Of a DNA stretch of 64,000 nt, positions 17,724-26,097 are shown in pieces. The notes beneath the pieces were generated by a model that was given only the letters and a program-made list of their open reading frames with translations, had not been told where the DNA came from and made no database searches. This DNA comes from Tissierella sp032104385. Its GTDB lineage: Bacteria; Bacillota; Clostridia; Tissierellales; Tissierellaceae. The stretch covers positions 116,287-180,286 of the forward strand of contig NZ_DAMCHJ010000005.1 in assembly GCF_032104385.1 (NCBI RefSeq), written 5' to 3'. The position numbers were made by a program, and so were the translations under genes. Position 1 is the stretch's first letter; every line of letters starts with the position of its first letter.

Positions 17724-18123
17724 AAAATCACCTCATAAATATGGTAACATAAAAACATTCCTGCTAATAGTACGACACAAAAAGAGTGATAATGCACGCA
17801 AATGTCAAATACTGTTGCAAAGTGGAATTAATTATGCTAAAATTCAAATAAATAACATAAAAACCCAAAATATAATTATAAGAAATCGGAAATTTTTTAA
17901 ATTTTAATAATAATGCTATTTAACATTATTATTGACTTACTTTAAAGAAATTATTTTAAAGAATTACTAGATCTATACTTAGTAGTTATAATAATTTTTA
18001 GTAATAGGATTTTAGCACTAATGTGCCAATATACCTATTTAGTTTAATTGTCAGTTATAGTATAATAAAGTATATAATTGACAAAATTAAAGGGTTTATA
18101 GATAGTTAAATTTAGGGGGGAAT
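17724..18123. other. Intergenic region between XRE regulator and threonine aldolase
   Basis: 400 AT-rich bases lie between divergent genes. TATAAT at 18061-18066 and TTGACA at 18078-18083 are candidate promoter elements for the aldolase, but neither has a good partner at standard spacing. A small hairpin (GCAC-N4-GTGC) lies near 18015-18026. No gene is visible. Confidence 0.5.
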
Positions 18124-19152
18124 ATGAAAATGTTTATGAGTGATAACAACTCCGGAGTTCACCCAAAGATAATTGAAGCAATAATAACTGTTAATAATGG
18201 TCATGATTATTCCTATGGCAATGATAGTACAACAAAAGAAGCCATTGAAAAGATTAGAGAATTATTGGGAGTGGAAGCAGATGTATACTTTGTAACTACT
18301 GGTACAGCTGCGAATGTCATTGGACTTAGTGGATTATTAAAGCCTTATGAAGCAGTGGTGTGTGCTAATACTGCTCATATAAATGTAGATGAATGTGGTG
18401 CCTTAGAGAAATTTAGTGGCTCAAAGATATTACAGATATCAACTGAAAATGGGAAGATATCCAAGGAAGGAGTAAGGAGTTTTCTTCACTCTTTAGGAGA
18501 TGAGCATCAATCTCAGCCTAGGATAATTTCCATATCTCAAACTACTGAGACTGGTACCTTATATTCAATAAAAGAAATTAAAGAGCTGGCTAAATTTGCT
18601 CATGAAAACAATATGTTATTGCATATAGATGGAGCAAGAATAGCTAATGCAGTTGTAGCACTGAATACTACTTTTAAAGAGATGATTACGGATACAGGGG
18701 TAGATTTATTGTCATTTGGGGGAACAAAAAATGGCATGATGATAGGAGAAGCCATAGTTTCATTAAATAAGGATGTAAGTAAAGGGCTTAGATTTTATAG
18801 AAAGCAAGGAATGCAGCTATTGTCGAAAATGAGGTTTGTATCTGCACAATTTGTCACTTATTTAAGCAATGATTTATGGAGAGAAAATGCATCCAATGCA
18901 AATAATATGGGTAAATATTTTACAAATAGATTATCAGAAATTCCTGGAATTACTTTAAAATCAGAACCAGAAACTAATATGATATTCGCATATATGGAAA
19001 AGGATTTGATAAATTCATTACAAAAAAAATTTGATTTTTACTTGATAGATGACGAAACAAATTTAATTAGGCTGGTTACATCATTTGATACTAGTAAGGA
19101 TGATATAGATAATTTTATTGGATTTATAAAGAATATACAAGAAATTGAATAG
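18124..19152 (+). CDS. ltaE: Low-specificity L-threonine aldolase family protein
   Basis: A 342-residue PLP enzyme of fold type I that cleaves L-threonine or L-allo-threonine to glycine and acetaldehyde. Family segments are visible: SDNNSGVHPKI at the N-terminus, YGNDSTTKEAIEKIRELLG, the FVTTGTAANVIGL region (here VTTGTAANV), LHIDGARIANA with the PLP-contacting Asp, and SFGGTKNG carrying the Schiff-base lysine. GGGGGG lies only 3-6 bases before ATG 18124; the next ATG, 6 bases on, is an alternative. It could support amino acid fermentation by producing glycine. Monocistronic or cotranscribed with the GGDEF/EAL gene 31 bases later. Confidence 0.9.
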   Translation: MKMFMSDNNSGVHPKIIEAIITVNNGHDYSYGNDSTTKEAIEKIRELLGVEADVYFVTTGTAANVIGLSGLLKPYEAVVCANTAHINVDECGALEKFSGSKILQISTENGKISKEGVRSFLHSLGDEHQSQPRIISISQTTETGTLYSIKEIKELAKFAHENNMLLHIDGARIANAVVALNTTFKEMITDTGVDLLSFGGTKNGMMIGEAIVSLNKDVSKGLRFYRKQGMQLLSKMRFVSAQFVTYLSNDLWRENASNANNMGKYFTNRLSEIPGITLKSEPETNMIFAYMEKDLINSLQKKFDFYLIDDETNLIRLVTSFDTSKDDIDNFIGFIKNIQEIE

Positions 19153-19186
19153 ACAGGTCAGCATGAACCAATGAATAAGGGGGGTG

Positions 19187-21448
19187 ATGATTATTAAATT
19201 CAGGGCTAAGAAAAATATAATGATTTTATTAATGATATTAGCGTTGGTTTTCACTCATGTTTTATTTATAAATAGCAGAAGTAGTTACTCTATAGATAAT
19301 TTAAAAACTATTAAATTTGCAGGAGATTATAATCATCCACCCTATGAATATATTGATGAGAATGGAACTTACAAGGGATATAATATTGATATAATAAAAG
19401 CAATCGCTAATGAAATGGGATTAAATATTGAAATTATACCAATGGAATGGAATGATGCAGTATTAGCCTTAGATAATAAAGAGGTTGAAGGTATTATAGG
19501 AATATCCCAGAACCAAGAAAGATTATCAAAATATAAATTCACTTCACCAACAATTATCAATGAGCAGGTAATTTTTGTAGGTAAAGACACTGTACATATA
19601 AATGAATTAGATGATTTAAATGGACTAAAGGTAGCATATCAAAAAAATGACTATAATGAATCTCTGATCTTTAAAATACCTAATGTTTTACAATTTCCTA
19701 AAAGTACTCAGGAGGAAGCACTGATTAGTTTGAAAAATGGGGAAGTAAGTGCAGTACTGGGAAACAAATTAGTTGGAACATATCATCTACAGAAAAACAA
19801 GATGACAGAAGTAGTTAAAATAGTAGGAGAGCCTATTTCTACAGTAAAATATGGACCAGCTGTTAGAAGAGATGATGAAGAACTCTTTAGAGCATTAGAA
19901 AAGGGTTTGGAGATTATTAAAAAAAATAAAAGATATGATAGGATTTATAGGAAATGGTTTGGTGAGGATATATCTTCCATAAGGATATTGTATAATATTT
20001 ATGGGAAACAAACTATATTTATAGGAGTAGTTGTAGGTTTAATATTTTTATTTTTATATTTTTACAATAAAAAGCTTCAAAAAGAAGTGCTAAAAAGAAC
20101 TTGCGAATTAGAAATGGCAAATGAAGAGCTTATAATACATCAGAAAGAGATATATAATTTGGCTTATTATGATTCAGTTACATCCCTTCCTAATAGGATA
20201 TTCTTTATAGAAGAATTAAATAATTTATTTGAAACAATCGATGAAAAAAAGAATTTATTTGCAGTATTGCTTTTAGATCTAGATAAATTTAAACATATAA
20301 ATGACACACTAGGACATAATATTGGCGATCATGTATTAAAACTTTTGGGAACAAGACTTTGCAACTTAGTAAAAGAAGAGGATATTGTAGCTAGAATAGG
20401 CGGAGATGAGTATTTCATACTTATGAAGAATCTTGATAAGGATGATGATGTAATAAATATGGTTAATGCTATAATAAAGGATTTTAAAAAACCATATAAG
20501 ATTAAAGACTATGAACTATATTTAACTACAAGTATTGGGATAGCGTTATATCCTGATGGAGGATTAAACTCTGAATATATGATTAAAAATGCTGATCTTG
20601 CATTGTATAAGGCCAAAGAACTAGGAGGAAACTCTTATTATTTTTATGGAAAGGAAATTCAATCTAGGGGTCTTGAAAGAATGATGCTCTTAAATCAGCT
20701 AAGGCAGGCTGTAGAAAATAACCAATTGGTATTACATTATCAACCTCAAATAGACATCGCAACAGGTGAAATTAGAGGATTAGAAGCTTTAGTAAGGTGG
20801 AAACATCCAGATAAGGGATTATTATATCCAGATAAATTTATTCCATTAGCAGAAGAAACGGGATTGATAATTCAAATAGGCGGATGGATCTTAAAGGAGG
20901 CTTTAAATCAAGGAAAGGAATGGATTGATTTAGGTCATGATATAATGGTATCTGTAAATATTTCAGCTAAGCAGTTCCAACGTAAGGAATTTATTGATGA
21001 ATTAATAAAAACATTAAAGGAAACTGGGTTAAATCCTAAAAATCTAACGTTAGAGATTACAGAAACTACGGCTATATCAGATATTTCTTATACATCGAAA
21101 GTGTTAGATACTTTAAAGACTCTTGGTATAGCAGTTGCTATAGACGATTTTGGGACAGGTTATTCTAGTCTTAATTATTTAAACCAAATGAGTGTATCAG
21201 AGCTTAAAATAGATAGGTCATTTATTTGGGATATTGAAAAAAATGAAAAAAACAAGATGATTTCAAATACTATAATAGTCTTAGCAAAACAATTAGGATT
21301 AAAGGTAACTGCTGAAGGAGTAGAGAATACGGAGCAACTTTATATATTAAAAGAAATGAAATGTGATATAGCACAGGGGTATTATTTTAGTAAGCCAGTA
21401 TCAAAGGAAAAAATAGATGAAATGATAAATGAAAAAAGCCCTATATAG
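19187..21448 (+). CDS. GGDEF-EAL protein with periplasmic-binding sensor domain
   Basis: A 753-residue membrane protein that would make and/or break cyclic di-GMP in response to an extracellular ligand. The order is: N-terminal membrane segment (about 8-27); a family-3 solute-binding domain (about 40-265) of the amino-acid-binding type (FAGDYNHPPYEYIDENGTYK); a second membrane segment (about 275-297); GGDEF domain with RIGGDEYF (Y in place of F); EAL domain with LEALVRW, NISAKQF, LEITETT, IDDFGTGYSS, LKIDRSF, AEGVENTEQ and AQGYYFSKP. All usual EAL catalytic residues are present, so phosphodiesterase activity is likely. Cyclase activity is possible. GTG 19184 or ATG 19187 may start it. Confidence 0.93.
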   Translation: MIIKFRAKKNIMILLMILALVFTHVLFINSRSSYSIDNLKTIKFAGDYNHPPYEYIDENGTYKGYNIDIIKAIANEMGLNIEIIPMEWNDAVLALDNKEVEGIIGISQNQERLSKYKFTSPTIINEQVIFVGKDTVHINELDDLNGLKVAYQKNDYNESLIFKIPNVLQFPKSTQEEALISLKNGEVSAVLGNKLVGTYHLQKNKMTEVVKIVGEPISTVKYGPAVRRDDEELFRALEKGLEIIKKNKRYDRIYRKWFGEDISSIRILYNIYGKQTIFIGVVVGLIFLFLYFYNKKLQKEVLKRTCELEMANEELIIHQKEIYNLAYYDSVTSLPNRIFFIEELNNLFETIDEKKNLFAVLLLDLDKFKHINDTLGHNIGDHVLKLLGTRLCNLVKEEDIVARIGGDEYFILMKNLDKDDDVINMVNAIIKDFKKPYKIKDYELYLTTSIGIALYPDGGLNSEYMIKNADLALYKAKELGGNSYYFYGKEIQSRGLERMMLLNQLRQAVENNQLVLHYQPQIDIATGEIRGLEALVRWKHPDKGLLYPDKFIPLAEETGLIIQIGGWILKEALNQGKEWIDLGHDIMVSVNISAKQFQRKEFIDELIKTLKETGLNPKNLTLEITETTAISDISYTSKVLDTLKTLGIAVAIDDFGTGYSSLNYLNQMSVSELKIDRSFIWDIEKNEKNKMISNTIIVLAKQLGLKVTAEGVENTEQLYILKEMKCDIAQGYYFSKPVSKEKIDEMINEKSPI

Positions 21449-21455
21449 GGCTTTT
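21434..21455. terminator. Shared bidirectional terminator
   Basis: AAAAGCCCTATATAGGGCTTTT is a perfect palindrome spanning the stop codon of the GGDEF/EAL gene. It touches the stop codon of the convergent lipoprotein gene. The two coding regions are only 5 bases apart, so one hairpin serves both. Confidence 0.85.
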
Positions 21456-22209
21456 ACTTGTATCCTAAAGGTGCTTGATGGAACATATTCACATCACCAT
21501 GGGTAGTAAAACTTATTCTACTAATAAAGCTCTTTGAGTCCTTATCAAATCTATATTCTGTAAGCTTTAGATTAGCCGTACCTGATTGAATTGTAGTTAT
21601 TACAAAGTCTTTATCTTCAAAATATGCATAAAAACTAATTCCTCCTAATTGTACATAATCCTCAAAGAGTACATAGTCCTTATCTGTATCTTTCACCACT
21701 AAAATCCAATTTTGACCATCATCCCATGCAATTTCACCATTATATCTTTCAGCAACTGTATATAATTCGATAGATTCTTCTTTTCCATCTTCATCAAAAT
21801 CAACATTCATTGAATCAAGTAAAGTTAAATCACTATAATCAACTTTATCAGTAGGTTTAATGGTAATATTCTTTTGTTCCATATAATTTGAAACAACATG
21901 ACCTATAAATGGTTTAACATCTATTGATTTCACTATATTATCTTGATTAAATGCTACCATATAATATTCATTTATGGTTAAGCTAGCTACAAGGTTTTTA
22001 TCAACTACTTCTAATTTTAGACTTTCTTCATTTGTTGCAATAGTAATATAGTTTTTTCCGTTTTCAGTATTTATCTCACTTAAGTAACCTGAATCTATAG
22101 ACAGTTTATCTTCTACTGAAGGCTTTTCCTTGGGAGTACAGCCAAAGGAAATACCTAGGACTATTATAAATACTGAGATTAATAGGGATTTTTTAATGAG
22201 ATTTCTCAT
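21454..22209 (-). CDS. Lipoprotein of unknown function
   Basis: A 251-residue protein with a lipoprotein signal (KKSLLISVFIIVLGISFGC, cysteine at about residue 24). The mature part has a small beta-rich N-terminal half. A C-terminal half contains DFDEDGKEESIELY, a DxDxDG calcium-loop-like motif also seen in VCBS-type repeats. It converges on the GGDEF/EAL gene. There is no other context. I do not recognise a specific family. Confidence 0.75.
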   Translation of the reverse strand: MRNLIKKSLLISVFIIVLGISFGCTPKEKPSVEDKLSIDSGYLSEINTENGKNYITIATNEESLKLEVVDKNLVASLTINEYYMVAFNQDNIVKSIDVKPFIGHVVSNYMEQKNITIKPTDKVDYSDLTLLDSMNVDFDEDGKEESIELYTVAERYNGEIAWDDGQNWILVVKDTDKDYVLFEDYVQLGGISFYAYFEDKDFVITTIQSGTANLKLTEYRFDKDSKSFISRISFTTHGDVNMFHQAPLGYK

Positions 22210-22393
22210 ATTATCACCATCCTTTTCTACTAATAAGGTAACATAATTCTAATTTCTTTACAAGGAATATAGAATTACAAATTGATTACAATAATAAATA
22301 ATAATTCCACATAACCTAATTAATAATATTAAAATAGGGTATTTATGAAAACAAACCTGACTCTCCCTAAAAATTAAAATATATTATTAAATT

Positions 22394-22435
22394 TTGACTT
22401 GGGTCAAAGTAAATAATATAAATTTTACTTATAAT
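22394..22435 (+). promoter_or_regulatory. Crp/Fnr-type box at -41.5 of the metal operon promoter
   Basis: TTGACTTGGGTCAA (22394-22407) is a TTGAC-N4-GTCAA palindrome. TATAAT lies at 22430-22435. With transcription starting 7 bases after the -10 hexamer (about 22442), the box centre is 41.5 bases upstream, the position of class II Fnr activation. The -35 region has no TTGACA-like hexamer of its own, in keeping with activator dependence. The likely regulator is the Crp/Fnr protein encoded at the end of the operon. Confidence 0.7.
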
Positions 22436-22469
22436 AAAATTACAAACAATAAAAACAGGAGGTAATGAA

Positions 22470-22685
22470 ATGACAACAAAAATTTATCAATTAGAAACAT
22501 TAACTTGCCCAAACTGCGTAGCTAAAATTGAAGGAATGATGAAGAAAACCAAGGGTATATCTGAAGGAGAAGTATTATTTAATACTTCTAGAGTAAAGGT
22601 AAATTTTGACGAAAATATATTGAGTTCAGAGGAGATAGTAGCGAAGATTGAAAAATTAGGTTTTGATGTTCTAGGTGAAAAATAA
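22470..22685 (+). CDS. Heavy-metal-associated (HMA) domain protein, CopZ-like
   Basis: A 71-residue single-domain protein with the ferredoxin-like HMA fold. The metal-binding motif TCPNC lies at about residues 12-16, without the Met that usually precedes the GMTCxxC loop of copper chaperones (here LETLTCPNC). It would bind a soft metal in the cytoplasm and pass it to the adjacent P-type ATPase, which has no HMA domain of its own. AGGAGGT lies 7 bases before the ATG. It is the first gene of a three-gene operon behind a Crp/Fnr-type box. Confidence 0.88.
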   Translation: MTTKIYQLETLTCPNCVAKIEGMMKKTKGISEGEVLFNTSRVKVNFDENILSSEEIVAKIEKLGFDVLGEK

Positions 22686-22714
22686 CAAATAAATTGGAGA
22701 GGAAGAGTATTACT

Positions 22715-24583
22715 GTGAAATTAAGGAAGGCTCAGAGAGTTTGGCTCTCAGGTATATTGGTAGCGATAGCATTTGTACTAAAAAATACTATAGGACAACA
22801 AACTATAACATCAGCAGTCATGATTATTGCAGCCATAATTGCAGGTGCTCCCATAATTAAAAACGCCATATCTGCTGCAAGATACTGGATAATAGGCATA
22901 GATGCCTTAGTATCCATAGCAGTTATAGGTGCGATGTTTATAGGAGAATATTGGGAAGCGGCAGCCGTTACATTTTTATTTATGCTAGGGGATTATTTAG
23001 AATCTAGAACTATAGAAAAAACTAGGTCTTCAATTAAAGCTTTACTGGACTTAGCTCCAGACACAGCTAGGATAATAAGAGATGGAGTAGAAAAATTAGT
23101 ATCACCTGATGAAGTAATTAAAGGAGAAAAGATAATTGTAAAACCTGGAGAGAAAATTTCAGTAGATGGTATTGTTATAGAAGGCTCTGCCTATGTAAAT
23201 CAATCAGCTATAACAGGAGAGTCAATACCTATCAATAGAAATATTAATGATGATGTTTTTTCAGGAACAATAATAGAATCAGGTTATTTGATAATAGAAG
23301 CAACTAGAGTAGGTAACGATACGACCTTTGCCAGAATACTTCAAATGGTAGAAGAAGCACAGGATAAAAAAGCAAAGACTCAAAAATTTCTTGAGAGATT
23401 TTCAAGATACTATACTCCAGCAATAATTGTATTAGCCATAGGATTCTATTTATTTACAAAAGATTTAGTATTAGCTCTTACTTTACTAGTCATTGCCTGT
23501 CCAGGAGCCTTAGTTATTTCAACTCCTGTATCTATTGTAGCAGGAATAGGAAATGGGGCTAAGCATGGAGTGCTTATTAAAGGTGGAGAAATAATGGAGA
23601 ACTTGGGGAAGATTAAGGTCTTAGCCTTTGATAAAACAGGAACATTGACTATTGGAAAACCAATGGTAACATATATAAAAGCTTATGATATAAATGAAAA
23701 AGATCTTCTAAGAACAGCTGCTATTGGTGAAGCATATTCGGAGCATCCATTAGCAAAAGCAATTGCTGCTAGAGCAGAAAAAGATTTAGGAAAGATTAAT
23801 GAAGTTCCTGAAGAATCAGAGATAATAACTGGACAAGGAATTAAGACTAAAATAGAAGGTAAAATAATTTTAATAGGAAATAGAAAACTATTTTTAGAAA
23901 ACAAGGTGAACATTGGCGAAGATATAGAAAAACATTTACAATCAGAAGAAGATAAAGGACAGACAGCTATAATAATCGGAGATACAGAAAGAATATTAGG
24001 GATTATATCCATTGCTGATATCGTAAGAGAAGATGCTAAAAACCTGGTATTTAATTTAAAAAAATTAGGCGTAGAAAAAATAGTAATGCTTACTGGAGAT
24101 AATAAGAGGGCAGCTAAGGCAATTGCTACAGAAATAGGATTAGATGATTTCTATGCAGAACTTCTTCCTGAAGACAAAGTTAGAGTGTTAAAGGAATTGC
24201 AAGGAGAATATGGAGTAACAGCTATGGTAGGAGATGGAGTAAATGACGCACCAGCTTTGGCTTCTGCAGATTTGGGAATTGCCATAGGTGGAGCAGGGAC
24301 AGATGTAGCTATGGAAACAGCAGATGTAGTGTTAATGTCTGATGAGATAAAGAAATTATCCCATGCCATAGGCTTAAGTCGTGCCACAGTAAATAATATG
24401 AAACAAAATATTTATTTTGCTATAGCCGTAGCAGTATTGTTATTGGCAGGAGTATTGATTAAAACAGTTAATTTATCTTTTGGAATGTTAATACATGAAT
24501 TATCTGTTCTGCTGGTTGTAATTAATGCAGTTAGACTTCTAGGTTATGGAGATAGGGGTAAATCAAAGAAAATGGTGGCTTAA
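22715..24583 (+). CDS. Heavy-metal P1B-type ATPase with CPG motif
   Basis: A transporter of about 622 residues. GTG 22715 is preferred as start (GAGGAAG about 8 bases upstream); an in-frame TTG at 22694 lacks a site. Motifs in order: two membrane-helix pairs, actuator TGES, the membrane metal site IACPGALVISTP (residue about 262), DKTGTLT with the phosphorylated Asp, the SEHPLA motif, and MVGDGVNDAPALA. The metal site is CPG where zinc, cadmium and copper pumps have CPC. Two base changes separate GGA from a Cys codon, so a sequencing error is unlikely. The transported metal therefore cannot be assigned. There is no N-terminal HMA; the small gene upstream supplies one. Confidence 0.92.
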   Translation: MKLRKAQRVWLSGILVAIAFVLKNTIGQQTITSAVMIIAAIIAGAPIIKNAISAARYWIIGIDALVSIAVIGAMFIGEYWEAAAVTFLFMLGDYLESRTIEKTRSSIKALLDLAPDTARIIRDGVEKLVSPDEVIKGEKIIVKPGEKISVDGIVIEGSAYVNQSAITGESIPINRNINDDVFSGTIIESGYLIIEATRVGNDTTFARILQMVEEAQDKKAKTQKFLERFSRYYTPAIIVLAIGFYLFTKDLVLALTLLVIACPGALVISTPVSIVAGIGNGAKHGVLIKGGEIMENLGKIKVLAFDKTGTLTIGKPMVTYIKAYDINEKDLLRTAAIGEAYSEHPLAKAIAARAEKDLGKINEVPEESEIITGQGIKTKIEGKIILIGNRKLFLENKVNIGEDIEKHLQSEEDKGQTAIIIGDTERILGIISIADIVREDAKNLVFNLKKLGVEKIVMLTGDNKRAAKAIATEIGLDDFYAELLPEDKVRVLKELQGEYGVTAMVGDGVNDAPALASADLGIAIGGAGTDVAMETADVVLMSDEIKKLSHAIGLSRATVNNMKQNIYFAIAVAVLLLAGVLIKTVNLSFGMLIHELSVLLVVINAVRLLGYGDRGKSKKMVA

Positions 24584-24595
24584 GGAGATGTTTAA

Positions 24596-25276
24596 ATGGA
24601 TTGTAGCTGTTTTAATAGAGAAGGAAAAAATTGTATAGAGATAGTTCCAATCTTTAGTAACCTAAGTTATGAAGAAATGATGGAAGTAGCTAGAATAACA
24701 AGAGAGAAAACTTTTGAAAAAGGTGAAATGCTTTATATGGCTGGTGAAAAAAGTGAAAAGCTCTATGTAATCCATTCTGGAAAAGTAAAGATAACTAGAT
24801 TTACGGATACTGGTAAAGAACAAGTAATCAGAGTATTAGGGTCTGGAGATTTTATGGGAGAACTATCCCTTTTTAGTCCATTGCCATTGACTGATAATGG
24901 AGAGGCATTATCTAGAACAATAGCGTGTATGATAGATGGGAAAAAGTTAAAAGACTTAATGAAAAAATATCCGGTTATAGCATTTAAGATAATGGAAGAG
25001 CTAAGTCAAAGACTTGAAAAGGCAGAGGATTTGATTGAGAATATAAGTTTATATGGGGTAGAAAGAAGGCTTGCTCTTACATTGATTAATATGGCAAATG
25101 AAAAGGGAGAGGTAAGTTTGAGAATGAGTAAAAAAGACTTTGCATCTCATCTAGGAATGAGCCAAGAAACTTTAAGTAGAAAGCTAACATTTTTTCAAAA
25201 TATGGGCATTATAAAATTAATAGGTCATAGAAGAATAATTTTATTGGATATAGAAGCCTTAAGACAGATAGAATAA
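24596..25276 (+). CDS. Crp/Fnr-family regulator with N-terminal cysteines
   Basis: A 226-residue regulator. An N-terminal cysteine group MDCSCFNREGKNC (Cys3, 5, 13) precedes VPIFSNLSYEEM and the cyclic-nucleotide-type beta roll (about 20-135, with SGDFMGELSLF). A C-terminal winged helix follows (about 150-226, MSKKDFASHLGMSQETLSRK). N-terminal cysteines in this family often bind a cluster or metal, or form a redox-active disulfide. It lies 12 bases after the P-type ATPase and is the last gene of the operon. A TTGAC-N4-GTCAA box at 22394 is its probable target. The signal (metal, oxygen or redox) is not determined. Confidence 0.9.
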   Translation: MDCSCFNREGKNCIEIVPIFSNLSYEEMMEVARITREKTFEKGEMLYMAGEKSEKLYVIHSGKVKITRFTDTGKEQVIRVLGSGDFMGELSLFSPLPLTDNGEALSRTIACMIDGKKLKDLMKKYPVIAFKIMEELSQRLEKAEDLIENISLYGVERRLALTLINMANEKGEVSLRMSKKDFASHLGMSQETLSRKLTFFQNMGIIKLIGHRRIILLDIEALRQIE

Positions 25277-25279
25277 GAT

Positions 25280-25383
25280 AAGATCCTTCGCCAACCTTAA
25301 TTATTCCCAGGAAAGAAACTTGGAGGGATGGCTTTAATCGAGATGAAAAACAGGTTGATATCTTAAATACGGTGAAGGATCTT
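25280..25383. other. Possible structured RNA or long-range inverted repeat
   Basis: AAGATCCTTCGCC (25280-25292) pairs with 25371-25383 over 13 bp (one G-U pair). Just inside, AACCT at 25293-25297 can pair with AGGTT, and a further CCC/GGG hairpin lies within. The 104-base element sits between convergent genes, with no T run after either arm, so it does not look like a simple terminator. It matches no riboswitch class I can recognise. Confidence 0.35.
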
Positions 25384-25402
25384 AATTTAAAATTGACTAC
25401 AG

Positions 25403-25966
25403 TTATAAATATTTTTTTTCTAATATTTCTAACAAATTAATATATTTTTCTTGAATACCAGCATCCGTAGCTAATTCTTCTGCTTTTTTACATTTATCCT
25501 CAACGAAGGATTTACTATTGTCACTTAACATGTTTTCAGCAAATTTATATAGGGCAGTATTTTCTTTTTCTATATGCCTGTTCAATAAATCACTATAGGA
25601 AATGGCATTAGCTATAATATCTAGTCTTGCTTCATCATCTTTATTCTTAAAACATTCTAATGCCTTTTCAAGATTAGACATATAAAGTCTTCCCATATCA
25701 TGCTCTATATACATTCCAGTTATAGCTCCTGATTTTGCCAATCTTTCAATTTCCTTGATCATAGTTTCAAATAAGATATTTTCTTCTTTACCATGATGAT
25801 GTTTATCAGCATAATTTCTTACGAAATCAATGACTATATGAAAATCAGTTATATCATATTTGGGATTAGTCATAAGATTATAGCAAAGTATTCTAATTAT
25901 CCTTAGCATTCTTCTAATATTTGAGTGTTCTTCAATCATTATTTTTATAGATTCCAAGATTTTCAC
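25403..25966 (-). CDS. Hemerythrin domain protein
   Basis: A 187-residue four-helix-bundle protein with the hemerythrin HHE pattern: a first His in EEHSNI, a His in the following helix (DFHIVI), DKHHHGKEENILF (HxxxE), IEHDMGR, and LLNRHIEKENTALY (HxxxE). These residues bind a di-iron centre. Such proteins in anaerobes bind or sense oxygen or nitric oxide, or protect iron-sulfur proteins. It is divergent from the FprA gene 131 bases away, which removes oxygen or nitric oxide, so a shared stress role is likely. Confidence 0.88.
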   Translation of the reverse strand: MKILESIKIMIEEHSNIRRMLRIIRILCYNLMTNPKYDITDFHIVIDFVRNYADKHHHGKEENILFETMIKEIERLAKSGAITGMYIEHDMGRLYMSNLEKALECFKNKDDEARLDIIANAISYSDLLNRHIEKENTALYKFAENMLSDNSKSFVEDKCKKAEELATDAGIQEKYINLLEILEKKYL

Positions 25967-26097
25967 CTCACAAAGTATTTTCTTTATAATTTTACCCTTA
26001 CTTCCATAAAAAATAACAAGTTAATAATAGTTTATAATGGAAAGGGGTAAGTATAATTTAAGATTAAATAAAAAGCTAATTAAAAGGAGGTTATATA

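Noticed and set aside
25280..25383. Riboswitch for a downstream gene
   Set aside because: The element lies between convergent genes, so no gene is positioned to be controlled by it in cis, and it fits no class I know.
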